DNA of 64,000 nucleotides from Nostoc sp. NIES-4103 (GCF_002368335.1 NZ_AP018288.1:5041902-5105901), one strand, 5' to 3'. Counted from the stretch's first letter, positions 1 to 9,758 are shown. The notes: a model not told the origin generated them from the sequence alone. Program-made: numbers and translations.

Positions 1-40
1 AGATGGGGGAGAAATAATTAACTTTGCACCTTCGCGCCTC

Positions 41-78
41 TTAACTCCTAACTCCTAACTCCTAACTTTTAACTCCTG
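41..78. repeat. Short tandem heptamer repeats (CTAACTC type)
   Basis: Copies of a CTAACTC-like heptamer run up to the 3' end of the first kinase gene. Short tandem repeats of this kind are typical of intergenic DNA in heterocystous cyanobacteria, and the same class recurs near 7530, 11414, 24480, 36680 and 54240. No coding content is seen. Confidence 0.75.
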
Positions 79-1733
79 ACTTCAATTTTTCTAGGCAATT
101 CTATGTAAAAGGTGGAACCTTCTCCTAGTTTACTGGTAACGCTGATTGTGCCTTGCATCATTTCAACTAAGGATTTGGTAATTGCTAGCCCCAATCCGAT
201 ACCGCTATATTTACGTGTGGTAGTTTGATCAACTTGGCGGAATTGCTCAAAAATAGATTCGAGGTCAGACTCAGCAATGCCAACACCGCTATCTTGAACT
301 GCGATCGCTATTTGTCCATTAGAAGTTTCCCATAATTTTACTGCTATGCCGCCTGTTTCCGTAAACTTAATGGCGTTTAACAATAGCTTGAGCAAAACTT
401 GCTTTAAACGGGTGCGATCGTTTACCACAAAAGGATAATTAATATTGATATCTACTTGCAAGTTTAAGATTTTATCTTCTGCTAATGAGTGGTGTTCAGC
501 TACAGTTGTCAATACTAAAGTAGCTAAATTAAATTCTTCTATTTGTAATGATATACAACCAGCTTCGACTGTAGCACAGTACAGCATATCGTCAATCATT
601 TCTAGCAGGTGATTACCATTACTAAGAATGCGTTGTACCATCTCAGTTTGTTGCTCAGACAAGGTTGAATGGCGTTGACGCAACAACACTTGTGATAAAC
701 CTAAAATAACATTTAAGGGAGTGCGAAGTTCGTGAGAGGTGGTAGATAAAAATTCTGATTTTAGCTTAGCTGCTTCTAACAGTTGTAAATTTTGTAGCTG
801 AATTTGCTGTTGTTTTTTTTCGAGTTCCTGAGTTTGCTGTAATAAAATTGCTGTTTGTTTAGCTAAATGTTCTTCTTGCTCTTGCAAAGCTTGATTTATT
901 CTGACATGATTGAGAGCGATCGCTACTACTTCAACAACTGCTTCCAAAACTTTTTGCGAAGTCACATCAAAAGCACAAGAATCTTCCCAGTTACCAATTA
1001 CTAGTACTCCTAACCGTCCCGCTTGTGCTGACTCTATGGCTACACCATACATGGAAGCAGGGGTGACATAAGAGAACATGGAAAAATAGGGATGGGAGAA
1101 GAGGGGACAGGCTATAACAAAATTTTCTCTAAGTTCCCCACTACCCTGGAATAAGTGTGAAATACCTGTGGCAAAAACTTGATATATTAAAGCTAAGTTG
1201 ATATGAGCAGGCACAGGAAAAGACATTGAACCTGACTTTACTTTGCTGCTCAAATTGAGTAATAAGAGTTTGTCTACTTCTATTCCAGCTTTGGCATTTA
1301 ATTCTAATTGTTTTGTTTGGGAATTATATAATGCCATAAAACAAAATTCAGCACTATCAAGGGCATCACAAATTTCCTGTAATATCTTGTTTAATAATTG
1401 AGGTAAATAAATTAATTGCTGGTTGATGAGGTTTGTTAGCCGCTGAAGTAATCCCATTTGCTTAAACATATGGGAGGAATTTGATTTATGTGCCAAATTT
1501 GTGTGTTGTTCTCCACTTAAAATCATAATTGCTGGATGGCAATCATTTCCCTGCTCACTTACTTGTCGTTCTTCAGCGGTGATATCTAACAAGCTTCCCC
1601 TAAAACTGTCTTCTTCTTGCAGGGAGGCTTGATTCACATCTTCTATGGTCTGGGGAATATCCGCTAAGTAGATACAGGGCGGTTTATCCTGAGATATTGC
1701 TTTTTGGCATTCCGTGGCTTTTGAGAATTGCAT
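69..1733 (-). CDS. GAF-domain sensor histidine kinase
   Basis: This 554-residue protein has an N-terminal ~90 residues without a recognisable domain, then a GAF-like region (about 105-280) and a Gln/Glu-rich coiled coil (about 280-325). The HisKA dimerisation segment has phospho-acceptor His334 in SHELRTPLN. An HATPase core follows, with N box LLNAIKF (Asn453), G1 box DSGVGI (about 481), F box IFEQFRQVD and G2 box GIGLGLAI (about 511). No transmembrane segment or receiver domain is seen, so it is probably a cytosolic hybrid-less kinase whose GAF region reads a soluble signal. No response regulator lies beside it, so its partner is unknown. The kinase assignment is firm; the stimulus is not known. 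Confidence 0.93.
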   Translation of the reverse strand: MQFSKATECQKAISQDKPPCIYLADIPQTIEDVNQASLQEEDSFRGSLLDITAEERQVSEQGNDCHPAIMILSGEQHTNLAHKSNSSHMFKQMGLLQRLTNLINQQLIYLPQLLNKILQEICDALDSAEFCFMALYNSQTKQLELNAKAGIEVDKLLLLNLSSKVKSGSMSFPVPAHINLALIYQVFATGISHLFQGSGELRENFVIACPLFSHPYFSMFSYVTPASMYGVAIESAQAGRLGVLVIGNWEDSCAFDVTSQKVLEAVVEVVAIALNHVRINQALQEQEEHLAKQTAILLQQTQELEKKQQQIQLQNLQLLEAAKLKSEFLSTTSHELRTPLNVILGLSQVLLRQRHSTLSEQQTEMVQRILSNGNHLLEMIDDMLYCATVEAGCISLQIEEFNLATLVLTTVAEHHSLAEDKILNLQVDININYPFVVNDRTRLKQVLLKLLLNAIKFTETGGIAVKLWETSNGQIAIAVQDSGVGIAESDLESIFEQFRQVDQTTTRKYSGIGLGLAITKSLVEMMQGTISVTSKLGEGSTFYIELPRKIEVRS

Positions 1734-2212
1734 TGTTTAGCCCGCCATCTTGAATGTCTAATTTACTAGTATATTTTTTACCCCATTAAAACTCAGAATA
1801 CAATTTTAAGCGTTTATTCTATAGGAATCATTTTAGCAACTTCTTTTAATCCATAAACTAATTTTTATTAAGTGATTATACTGAATAATTTTATTCATTG
1901 TTTTATTTTGCTCCACTATAACTTACTTTTGTGCGAGCTGAGTTAAGCAAGTATCTGTTAAATTTTACTTATGATAGATAAAAATATTTAGTTATTATGA
2001 CATTTCATTTACTTAAAGTTACTTAGCTCAAAAATAGACTTTTTACATGCAGCAGTTTTACCCGAAGGTTAATACCATTTCCAAAAATATTTGCAACACA
2101 TGAATCGGCTCTTTGGAGCGTACAGTTGTATGCCTTTACTCATGTATCTGTATCAGGTATAGCAGTCGCCAGTAGTGTTAGGACATCAACAGATAATAAA
2201 ACCTAGACACAA
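1734..2212. other. AT-rich intergenic region, no gene seen
   Basis: The gap between the divergently lying end of the LysM gene and the kinase start holds no open frame with recognisable content. It is AT-rich for the first 300 bases, which presumably include the kinase promoter. It then runs into a palindromic repeat (2213-2261) and heptamer-like CAGTCCC/TAGTCCC repeats at about 2280-2305. Confidence 0.5.
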
Positions 2213-2261
2213 AGCGAAAAGTCGGAGCGGCGGCTTCCGCCGATCTGAACTTTTCAAGACA
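2213..2261 (+). repeat. 49-bp palindromic repeat, copy A
   Basis: The segment has GAAAAGT and ACTTTTC at its arms and an inner CGGCGG-CTT-CCGCCG hairpin. A close relative in inverted orientation lies at 12653-12701, where it is nested in a larger MITE-like element. The two copies differ at only a few positions, so this is a dispersed repeat family rather than a terminator of one gene. Confidence 0.7.
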
Positions 2262-2356
2262 AAGACTTTTCACCCAGTCACCAGTCCCCAGTCCCTAGTC
2301 CCTAGCTATATTTCGTGAAATGGTATAAAATCCGAAATCCAAAATTAATCAAATTG

Positions 2357-2386
2357 AAAGAAAAAGAGGGAGCTTAAGCCCCCTCT
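2357..2386 (-). terminator. Rho-independent terminator of the LysM/M23 gene
   Basis: Read on the minus strand, AGAGGGGGC-TTAA-GCTCCCTCT forms a 9-bp stem (one G-U pair) with a 4-base loop, followed at once by TTTTTC. It lies about 40 bases past the stop codon at 2428, the expected place for a factor-independent terminator. Confidence 0.85.
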
Positions 2387-2427
2387 TACAAATAAGGTAA
2401 TTGTTTTTAGTTAAAGTCAAGCAGAAA

Positions 2428-4773
2428 TTATAGGCGCGGTAGCATAGCTATTGGGTTAACTGCTCCCTTGCCTTCTGCATGAATTTCAAAGTGGGTATGT
2501 GGCCCAGTACTGAAACCAGTACTACCCATTAAAGCAATTGTCTCTCCTTGGCGCACCTGCTGACCCGGTTTGACCATAATCTTGCTGTTATGGGCATAGC
2601 GAGTCATACTGCCATCGGGATGGCGGATATCCACAAGTTTGCCATAGCCGCCCGAATTCCAGCCAGCTTTTTCTACTATCCCGTCAGCTGATGCATAAAT
2701 GGGCGTGCCAGTAGCATTAGCAACATCAATTCCTCTATGCATTCTTCCCCAACGCCAACCATAGCCGGAGGTGAGTACACCCTTGGCGGGCCAAACATAG
2801 CTAACGTCAGATGTTGAAGGAGGCAGTATAGTCTCGTCAATCGGTTTGGGCAGATATCGATCTACTGCTGCCAAAGGCGGTAGCGACACTCTTGGACTAA
2901 CGGTGGTTCCCCGCATCCTTCCTAGAGAATCATAGGCATTGACGCCTAAAGAAGGTGTTGCGATTTTAGTGCCGGATGTATTGCGAGGAGTCTGCCGTAA
3001 CTGACCTTGATTAGGCAAGAACTCTGGATTTACTGGCTCGTCGATGGGGCGAATAGCACGGAATTGAGTCTTCGGTTGATTGCTAGAGCTAGCCGTTAGC
3101 GGGCTAGGAACGGGAATTGGTACTGCAAAATCCTTACTTCCAAAAACAGGTCTAGATACCGCCAAATTATTTGGACTAGCAACGGGAATCGGCACGGCAG
3201 CACTATTGCTTTCAGTATCAGTAGCTGCTGGCACAACTACATTCCCAGATTGCTGGGCGCGGTATTTCTGCTGTAATCTCTGGATTTCCGCTTGTAAGCT
3301 GCGGAGACGTTCATCCTTAGCCAGTGCAACTTTCTGCCCAGGCTTTTTAGGCCGCTGTATTTCGGCAATGGCTCTTGGTACTGGTGTGTCACCGCCTACA
3401 CCGTTGGTGTTGATGTTGGCAGGGGCTTGATTTGTAGTGTAGACACTAGGTGGCTTCTCGTCAGACAAGGCAGTATTTGTATCTATCTGCTTGTCCGCAG
3501 CTTCTGGTTTCGGAACAGCAATACTGCTGTTGTCGGCCAAAACTGATTGTGAAGGCACCGATAGATTCGGGCTAACACTAGGGGTGTTTACAGGGAAAGT
3601 GGCTACCACCGAATCATTGCTGGACTGCATCCTGGTGGGGTTAACCACTGCTACTGACTGTGGTACAGTCTTGGGTTTAGCAACAGCAGCAGGAATAATT
3701 AGTCTTTGACTAATTTTCAGTTGATTGGGGTCAGTGAGATTATTTGCCTTGACTAGTTGTGCAACTGAAGTATTGTATCTGCTAGCGATCGCCGCTAGTG
3801 TATCTCCAGGCTTGACTTCGTAGGCTATATTCTCCGATGAAGCAGCAACTTTTGGTTTAGCTGGTGCAGGTGTTGTTGCTAGTTGCTGTATCGGCTCACT
3901 CGTTACTTGTGCTGTTGCTTTGTTAGCGTCGCTCTCCACTGGCGATTGTTCTATTACCGTGCTACTTGCAGTTATTGGCGGTAATTTCTCATCTTGTGTT
4001 GTCGTTGCTTGTGCCAACTCAGTGGCAGATTTTGGTAAATTTTTCGACTCCGCAGACCGCGACTTTGCTAGGCTTTTTCTTAAACGGTTCGATTTTTCTT
4101 GTAAGCTATTCAGGGCAAATTCTTGCTGTGCCTTGAGTTGAGCATTAACTTCACTGCTGGCGACTGTGCTTTGTTGTGCCTGTGTTTGTGGTTGGGCTTT
4201 TAAGAATGCAGTTTTCCCATCAGCAACACTATCAGTATTAGACAGTTTTTGTTCTGTCTGTTCTGGATGCTTAGCTGTTTGCACTCCCTGTAACAATTGG
4301 GGTTGCTGATTGTCGGAATTTTTATCAACTGCTGTTTTAGAAAAAGTTTCTGATGTGGGAACTTGTATGGGCATTCCACTTGCCGCAACTTGCAATTTCG
4401 CTTCAAGCCCAGGCAACTGTGAAATTGCTGTCGGTTCCACTATGACAGGGTTTTCTGGCACACTTGCTGACGAGACTACTTGAGTCTTCAGCTTTGTGGG
4501 AGCAAATTTCACCTCAGTGTCAGGAGCAGCTGGAATTGCTGAGGCTGCCTTTTCGCTGCCTACAGGCGCTGCTGCTTGGGCTTGATCGCTTTGGCGAGTC
4601 ACTAAGAGGCTGGTTGCTCCCATTGAGATTGCCAAGCCAATCATGGCAGCTCTTGTCTGCACCCGACGTTTAACCGTTGGATGAACTACATTTAGTGGCT
4701 CTAGCGGGGCATCATCGTTGCTGGGGGTATTTTTCAGCACAGCCTTTACTCTTTTTTTCAATGCTCGTTTCAA
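2428..4773 (-). CDS. LysM and M23 metallopeptidase domain envelope protein
   Basis: This 781-residue protein probably acts on, or helps regulate hydrolysis of, peptidoglycan in the periplasm. It has a basic N-terminus, one membrane segment (about 41-60), and long Ala/Pro/Gln/Ser-rich linkers. A single LysM (about 317-361, beginning YEVKPGDTLAAIA) and a C-terminal M23 domain (about 655-781) follow. The M23 metal-site motifs are HRGIDVA and GPHTHFEIH, so it appears catalytically intact. The start is TTG, chosen because AGGAGG sits six bases upstream and no ATG fits. It resembles NlpD/EnvC-type proteins with a membrane anchor. A terminator follows at 2357-2386, so it is probably monocistronic. 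Confidence 0.92.
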   Translation of the reverse strand: MKRALKKRVKAVLKNTPSNDDAPLEPLNVVHPTVKRRVQTRAAMIGLAISMGATSLLVTRQSDQAQAAAPVGSEKAASAIPAAPDTEVKFAPTKLKTQVVSSASVPENPVIVEPTAISQLPGLEAKLQVAASGMPIQVPTSETFSKTAVDKNSDNQQPQLLQGVQTAKHPEQTEQKLSNTDSVADGKTAFLKAQPQTQAQQSTVASSEVNAQLKAQQEFALNSLQEKSNRLRKSLAKSRSAESKNLPKSATELAQATTTQDEKLPPITASSTVIEQSPVESDANKATAQVTSEPIQQLATTPAPAKPKVAASSENIAYEVKPGDTLAAIASRYNTSVAQLVKANNLTDPNQLKISQRLIIPAAVAKPKTVPQSVAVVNPTRMQSSNDSVVATFPVNTPSVSPNLSVPSQSVLADNSSIAVPKPEAADKQIDTNTALSDEKPPSVYTTNQAPANINTNGVGGDTPVPRAIAEIQRPKKPGQKVALAKDERLRSLQAEIQRLQQKYRAQQSGNVVVPAATDTESNSAAVPIPVASPNNLAVSRPVFGSKDFAVPIPVPSPLTASSSNQPKTQFRAIRPIDEPVNPEFLPNQGQLRQTPRNTSGTKIATPSLGVNAYDSLGRMRGTTVSPRVSLPPLAAVDRYLPKPIDETILPPSTSDVSYVWPAKGVLTSGYGWRWGRMHRGIDVANATGTPIYASADGIVEKAGWNSGGYGKLVDIRHPDGSMTRYAHNSKIMVKPGQQVRQGETIALMGSTGFSTGPHTHFEIHAEGKGAVNPIAMLPRL

Positions 4774-5566
4774 AGACGACCTCCTATGATCACTAGCGCT
4801 TAACTGATCTCGATTTTTCAGTCCGACATTATCCGGTTATTTTGATCACACCGAACTACGGTTCAAGATCACATCCACCAGAGATACTTACGCAAGATTA
4901 ACCTGCTTCTCTGATTTAGACAAGTTCACAGATGTTAGCAAAACTTAAAAATTGCTGTGCTTACTTGTCCGCTCCACTCCTCAACACCCTAGAAAATGTT
5001 GCTTTTGGCAGTTCTTTGCACCTGTTGTTGCTTCACTAGCGATGACCAGAAGATAAATTGATCTGGTTGATGATCGCTGTCTGCAATTCAGGTGCTACAG
5101 CTTCTGGAAAAGCGATGCCCCCTGCTGTAGATATCTTCAAGGTTTTTCTACTTGATCAGTCTTCCCAACACGAGACTTTACGTTGATTATTCCCTAGAAA
5201 ACAACCGTACAAACTTCTAGCTACTTTTGTCCTCCTGAGAAATACCGATTAATGCAAAAAAGCCCAAATGCCTCATAAGACTAGGTTTACCAGGTTTTGT
5301 TCCTCAAACTAGGATAATTCCAATTCATGAAAATCTATCATTCAATTTAGTTATACCCTGGAATATACTATACAAATTTCTTATATCAATACAGTTTTAA
5401 TAGTGAGTATTTTTCACTATTAACACGATTTTCTACTGTGTTTCAGTATATTCTCGAACTTAGTTATCTATATTACAAAAGATTTGTTTCCTTTAATTAA
5501 GAATCTTTTCAGAATGAATTGTTCGATTTTTCTCAGTAAAAATACAGTAAATTTTATCGATAATCA
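4774..5566. other. Long leader region upstream of the LysM/M23 gene
   Basis: About 790 bases separate trmL from the LysM/M23 start. The only firm element is the AGGAGG ribosome binding site just upstream of 4773. The trmL-proximal half is AT-rich (promoter-like) and the LysM-proximal half is more mixed. I see no open frame with protein-like content and no RNA family I can name. The length leaves room for a long 5' UTR or a small RNA. Confidence 0.4.
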
Positions 5567-6028
5567 TTATACTAAATAACCCAATTGACGGCGGGCTTCA
5601 AACAAACCGACCGCCACACTGACTGAAAGATTCAAACTACGAACCCCAGGTTGTGCCATAGGAATACAAAGAGTCGCATCACAAATTGACAAAATTTCTG
5701 GTGCTAAGCCAGTGGTTTCACTGCCAAAAAGTAACCAATCATCAGCTTGAAACTCAAAACTGACGTAATTAAAGCTGCCCCTGACAGTGAAGCCAAGCCA
5801 TCTGCCTCCACGCGCTTGATGTATATTTTTAAAGGCTTCTAGCGATTCGTGATAGTGCAGCTTGACGTAAGGCCAGTAATCTAAACCAGCTCTTTTGAGA
5901 TAGCGATCGCTAATTTCAAACCCCAAAGGCCCCACCAAATGTAACTCTGTACCTGTAGCAGCACATGTGCGTGCGATATTGCCTGTATTGGGGGGAATTT
6001 GCGGATTTACTAAAACTACCTGGGGCAT
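5567..6028 (-). CDS. trmL: tRNA (cytidine(34)-2'-O)-methyltransferase
   Basis: This 153-residue SPOUT-class enzyme transfers a methyl group from S-adenosylmethionine to the 2'-hydroxyl of the wobble nucleotide of certain leucine tRNAs. The N-terminus VVLVNPQIPPNTGNIARTC is the family hallmark. The C-terminal knot region carries LLFGSETTGLAPEI, IPMAQPGVRSLNLSVSVAV and a final short helix. Its length matches the usual minimal, TRAM-less TrmL/YibK form. It is a single gene between two long intergenic regions. I see nothing unusual in the active-site loops. Confidence 0.93.
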   Translation of the reverse strand: MPQVVLVNPQIPPNTGNIARTCAATGTELHLVGPLGFEISDRYLKRAGLDYWPYVKLHYHESLEAFKNIHQARGGRWLGFTVRGSFNYVSFEFQADDWLLFGSETTGLAPEILSICDATLCIPMAQPGVRSLNLSVSVAVGLFEARRQLGYLV

Positions 6029-6246
6029 TGTCCGTATGAATTGTCACGTGTATAAAATGATATAATATCAAAATAATATCTACCATAAGGTAGAGGTCAT
6101 CTATAGGTTTTATTAATAAAAGTCAAATAGTTACTATCGATTAGATTTTTAAAACAAAAAATAGATTCTCCCAAGGCAGGATTTAAGAGAATTTTTGCTT
6201 GATACTCGAACGATATTGTTTTTTCTAGACAATAGACTCACAGTAA

Positions 6247-6275
6247 TTTCCTGGAGTTGTGCTGTCTCCAGGAAA
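6247..6275 (-). terminator. Perfect 10-bp hairpin downstream of gshA
   Basis: TTTCCTGGAG and CTCCAGGAAA pair perfectly around a 9-base loop, about 35 bases past the gshA stop. On the minus strand no clear U tract follows, so it may stabilise the 3' end or terminate weakly rather than act as a textbook terminator. Confidence 0.5.
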
Positions 6276-6309
6276 CTCTACCATTTGTATGAAGACACCA
6301 GACGCGGTG

Positions 6310-7449
6310 TTAAGCAGCCAAGGACAAACACAATTTATTTTCCAATTCCATTTCGCGTTCTAGCGTAGCAACAATAGCTTGAGTGATGACGCGTTGAGTG
6401 TCAAAACCGACTGTATGTAGTTGTAACCATTGTTGGGCTTCATTGCCTTCGCGCAAGATTTTCTGTAGAGGAGAAAGGAAACAGCTAAAGCCTTGTTGTT
6501 TGGCGATCGCCCAAACTTCAGTGTACATTTCGGCAATCCAATCTCTGGCTAGAATAACTCTGCCGTCTTGCCAATGGTGCAATTGAGCATCGAGGCTAGC
6601 AGTAGCAGCCGCCGCTTCGTTGCTAGCGGTGAGGCTGATCAGTTCTTCAGGAGACAAACTGCTTTGAGTTAACGGGTCAAGGTTGGGGTTATCTATGAGC
6701 TGCAATAACCGTGCTTCTAGCAAAGCAGTAATTGCTAGTAAAGCGATCGGATCTGTAACTAAATCACAAATTCGCAGTTCTAGACGATTGAGGTCATAGG
6801 GACGGCGATCGCCATTTGGTCGCACTGATGCCCATAAATGTCGCACATTTTGCATTGTGCCAGCAGCCAATTGATTTTCTACCCATTCAATATGATGGGC
6901 GTGACTTTCAAATAACGGCACATGGCTTGGTGTTTGTGGAAAGATTCCCCACCGAGTAGAGTGATAGCCAGTGGTTTTACCATTGAGGAAGGGAGATGAG
7001 GCGCTGAGGGCAAGAAACAAAGGTGCTTCTGTGCGGATCAGGCGACAAGCCCGCATCAGTAGTTCTGGATCGCTGATGCCAATGTTGATGTGAACGCTGG
7101 CAGTAACTACTTTTGTGCCGTAGGTATTTTCAATATAGTCGTGATATGGGTTAGTAGGATCGGAACGGAAAAAGCGATCGCCCCCACTTAAAGACAGAGT
7201 ACTGCCCGGAATTAGGGTATAGTCTCCCAAGCTTTGCAGGTAGTTTCGTAAATCTCGTCGGGGACGCAGCAAGGCGCACAAAAGCTTTTCATAATTACTG
7301 AATGGTTTGGTTATGTATTCTACATTGCGACTATCTGGCTCGCGCACAAAACCATCCAAAGCCCTGACAATTTTGTCAGAGAGACCGACGATTTCACCTT
7401 GAGGCGTCCCGGTATACATCTCAATCTCAAAGCCTTTTGATAAGACCAC
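6310..7449 (-). CDS. gshA: Glutamate--cysteine ligase (cyanobacterial type)
   Basis: This protein joins glutamate and cysteine in the first, ATP-dependent step of glutathione synthesis in the cytosol. The 379-residue length and the segments KGFEIEMYTGTPQGE, PGSTLSLSGGDRFFRSDP and TASVHINIGISDPELLMRA match the cyanobacterial GshA family, which is distinct from the enterobacterial one. No gshB is nearby, so the second enzyme is encoded elsewhere. The gene is flanked by a hairpin downstream and by heptamer repeats upstream, and is probably transcribed alone. I see no break or missing motif. Confidence 0.92.
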   Translation of the reverse strand: MVLSKGFEIEMYTGTPQGEIVGLSDKIVRALDGFVREPDSRNVEYITKPFSNYEKLLCALLRPRRDLRNYLQSLGDYTLIPGSTLSLSGGDRFFRSDPTNPYHDYIENTYGTKVVTASVHINIGISDPELLMRACRLIRTEAPLFLALSASSPFLNGKTTGYHSTRWGIFPQTPSHVPLFESHAHHIEWVENQLAAGTMQNVRHLWASVRPNGDRRPYDLNRLELRICDLVTDPIALLAITALLEARLLQLIDNPNLDPLTQSSLSPEELISLTASNEAAAATASLDAQLHHWQDGRVILARDWIAEMYTEVWAIAKQQGFSCFLSPLQKILREGNEAQQWLQLHTVGFDTQRVITQAIVATLEREMELENKLCLSLAA

Positions 7450-7526
7450 TTGTTAGTTCTCCTCGGCTCTCCCAGCCTATCAATTGTATCGAATTAGACG
7501 AATTACTGCATGGAGTCAATAGTGCT

Positions 7527-7646
7527 GAGTTAGGAGTTAGGAGTTAAGAGTTAGGAGTTAGTTGTCAGTTGTCAGTTGTCAGGAGTTCTTCCCATCCCCT
7601 CATCCCCCTCATCTCCCTCATCACCCCATCCCCCTATCCCCCTATC
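7527..7646. repeat. Heptamer (TTAGGAG / TTGTCAG) and CCCCTCAT-type tandem repeats
   Basis: Two adjoining low-complexity runs fill the gap between gshA and the HDAC-like gene. One is made of TTAGGAG and TTGTCAG heptamers (7527-7582), the other of C-rich CCCCTCAT/CCCCTAT units (about 7590-7646) that reach the HDAC stop codon. These are variable-number repeats and have no coding meaning. Confidence 0.75.
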
Positions 7647-7647
7647 T

Positions 7648-8565
7648 CTAGAGTCGAAATTGGTGATAAACTTCACTAGCGGCACGATGCAAGAGAGAGT
7701 GACGCCAGACAAGAGACTTCATATCGTCAGCATAGCCGCCGCCAATGACGCAGGCGACAGGATAACCACTACTGACACAGGTACTTAAAACCTGCATTTC
7801 CCTGCGAAAAATGCCAGCATCGGTCAAGGCTAACTTACCCAAGCGATCGCCTATGTGGGGGTCAACGCCTGCATCGTAAAATACTAAATCAGGCTTGACA
7901 TCCGATAATAAATCTGGTAAAAAATTCGCCAAAGTTTGTAAATAGGCATCATCTTCCATTCCTACTGATAGGGGAACATCCAGATCGCTTTTTTGCTTTT
8001 TGTTGGGAAAATTAACATCACAGTGCATCGAGAAGGTAAAAACTGTCTCGTCGCCTTGAAATATAAAGGCAGTGCCATCGCCTTGATGGACATCTAAATC
8101 TACAATGAGGATTTTTTGGACAAGTCCAAGTTTTTGCAGAACGCGAGAGGCGATCGCCAAATCATTGAAAATACAAAAACCAGACCCATAACTGGGAAAG
8201 GCATGATGGGTACCACCAGCAGTATTGCAAGCTAAACCCTGATTTAGTGCCAATTTAGCAGTCAGTATTGTACCACCAACCGCTACACAGGTACGATTAA
8301 CCAATGCTGGACTCCAAGGCAAACCGATGCGGCGTTGTGCTTTGGGTTCTAGCGTACCCTCGCAGTAAGCTGTGACGTAATCTGGGGTATGAATTGTCTC
8401 GATTAACTCTTGAGGCGGACGCTTTGGCGTGTGAAATTGTTCTGTTTGGGCCACGCCGTCAGCTAAAAGTAATTCATAGAGTTTTCGGAACTTGGACATC
8501 GGAAAACGATGACCTTCAGGCAGTGGTGCAACATAATCTGGATGATAAATAATTGGCAAATCCAT
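7648..8565 (-). CDS. Histone deacetylase family hydrolase
   Basis: This 305-residue zinc-dependent amidohydrolase belongs to the arginase/deacetylase fold group. Visible motifs are GGTHHAFPSYGSGFCIFNDL (about 139-158, active-site His pair), DLDVHQGDGT (about 177, metal Asp and His) and DAGVDPHIGDRLG (about 250, third metal Asp). Bacterial members deacetylate acetyl-lysine, acetylpolyamines or other small amides; the substrate here cannot be told from sequence. The N-terminus IYHPDYVAPLPEGHRFPMSK is typical of class IV/bacterial-like members. It is transcribed divergently from the MscS gene. An agmatinase-family gene lies 2.5 kb away, but a polyamine link is only a guess. Confidence 0.9.
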   Translation of the reverse strand: MDLPIIYHPDYVAPLPEGHRFPMSKFRKLYELLLADGVAQTEQFHTPKRPPQELIETIHTPDYVTAYCEGTLEPKAQRRIGLPWSPALVNRTCVAVGGTILTAKLALNQGLACNTAGGTHHAFPSYGSGFCIFNDLAIASRVLQKLGLVQKILIVDLDVHQGDGTAFIFQGDETVFTFSMHCDVNFPNKKQKSDLDVPLSVGMEDDAYLQTLANFLPDLLSDVKPDLVFYDAGVDPHIGDRLGKLALTDAGIFRREMQVLSTCVSSGYPVACVIGGGYADDMKSLVWRHSLLHRAASEVYHQFRL

Positions 8566-8690
8566 AGTTATTTATAATTTTTAACCATAATCTTGATACT
8601 ACTCTCCACTCCCTTCTAGCAAAGAATTGAGCCTTCAAAATGAATTTTCCAACATTGCTTGAGGCACTAACAAGGTAAAATTTGGCAAGA

Positions 8691-9758
8691 ATGACACCAC
8701 ATCTGTGGATACATGAAGTTTTTGATTCCCAATTCCAAATTTATATGATTGACTGGATTTTACCTCTGGCTTTGATTATATTTGGCTTGTTTTTTGGTCT
8801 AATTGGTGAAAAATTTATTTTCCAAAGACTGAAATTATTAGCTACCAAGAAAAACATTCCTGGCAGCGAAATCATCTTTAAATCTCTGCAACGTATGCCA
8901 TTTATATGGTTTGTACTTGCTGGGTTTTTGGGGGCAATTATTAGCGCACCTCTAAAGCCAGATATCATTAATTTATTGCAAAAAATCATTACGGTTGCTT
9001 TTTTGTTTTCAGTTACGTTAGTTTTAGCAAGGCTAACTGCTGGTTTTGTGATTCTATACACTCACAGGACAGAGGGGGTTACAGCATCACTAATTTCTAA
9101 CGTTGCTAAAACTGCCGTTTTAGTTTTGGGCACTTTAATTTTGTTGCAAACTGTAGGTATTCAAATTACACCCATAGTTACAACTTTAGGAATTGGTGGT
9201 ATAGCAGTCGGTTTGGCATTGCAAGATACGTTAGCAAATTTATTTTCTGGTTTTTACCTAATTATTTCTAAACAAGTAAAAACTGGCGATTATGTTAAAT
9301 TAGATAGTGGACATGAAGGATATATAACGGATATTACTTGGCGGAATACAACTATTAAAGAGTTTTCTAATAACGTCATTATTGTACCTAACTCTAAACT
9401 AGCTTCAGCAATTTTTACTAATTATCATTTACCAGTCAAAGAAATAACTTTAACCATGAATGTGGGTGTAAGTTACGATAGTGATTTGGAACAAGTTGAA
9501 CGTATCACTGTAGAAGTTGCCAAAGAGGTTATGCAAGAAATCGCACCTGAATTAATAGCAAACGAGCCATATATCAGGTTTCATACTTTTGGTGATTTTA
9601 GTATAGATTTTACTCTTTATATGCGGGTAAATGAATACTTTGACCAGCGTATTGGCAAACATTTATTTGTGAAAAAATTGCATAAACGCTATCAGCAAGC
9701 CGGAATTTCAATTCCTTTTCCTGTTCGGGATGTGTATGTGCAAAATAACAATGATTGA
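8691..9758 (+). CDS. MscS-family mechanosensitive ion channel
   Basis: This inner-membrane channel is predicted to open under membrane tension and release osmolytes. It has three to four hydrophobic segments in its first ~160 residues. The conserved pore-lining and beta-domain block follows (IVTTLGIGGIAVGLALQDT, then SGFYLIISKQVKTGDYV), and then the soluble MscS vestibule domain with VPNSKLASAIFTNY. At about 355 residues it is somewhat longer than the minimal MscS. I take ATG 8691. An in-frame TTG at 8682 has AAGG six bases upstream and could be the true start. The short gap to the divergent HDAC-like gene must hold both promoters. Confidence 0.9.
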   Translation: MTPHLWIHEVFDSQFQIYMIDWILPLALIIFGLFFGLIGEKFIFQRLKLLATKKNIPGSEIIFKSLQRMPFIWFVLAGFLGAIISAPLKPDIINLLQKIITVAFLFSVTLVLARLTAGFVILYTHRTEGVTASLISNVAKTAVLVLGTLILLQTVGIQITPIVTTLGIGGIAVGLALQDTLANLFSGFYLIISKQVKTGDYVKLDSGHEGYITDITWRNTTIKEFSNNVIIVPNSKLASAIFTNYHLPVKEITLTMNVGVSYDSDLEQVERITVEVAKEVMQEIAPELIANEPYIRFHTFGDFSIDFTLYMRVNEYFDQRIGKHLFVKKLHKRYQQAGISIPFPVRDVYVQNNND

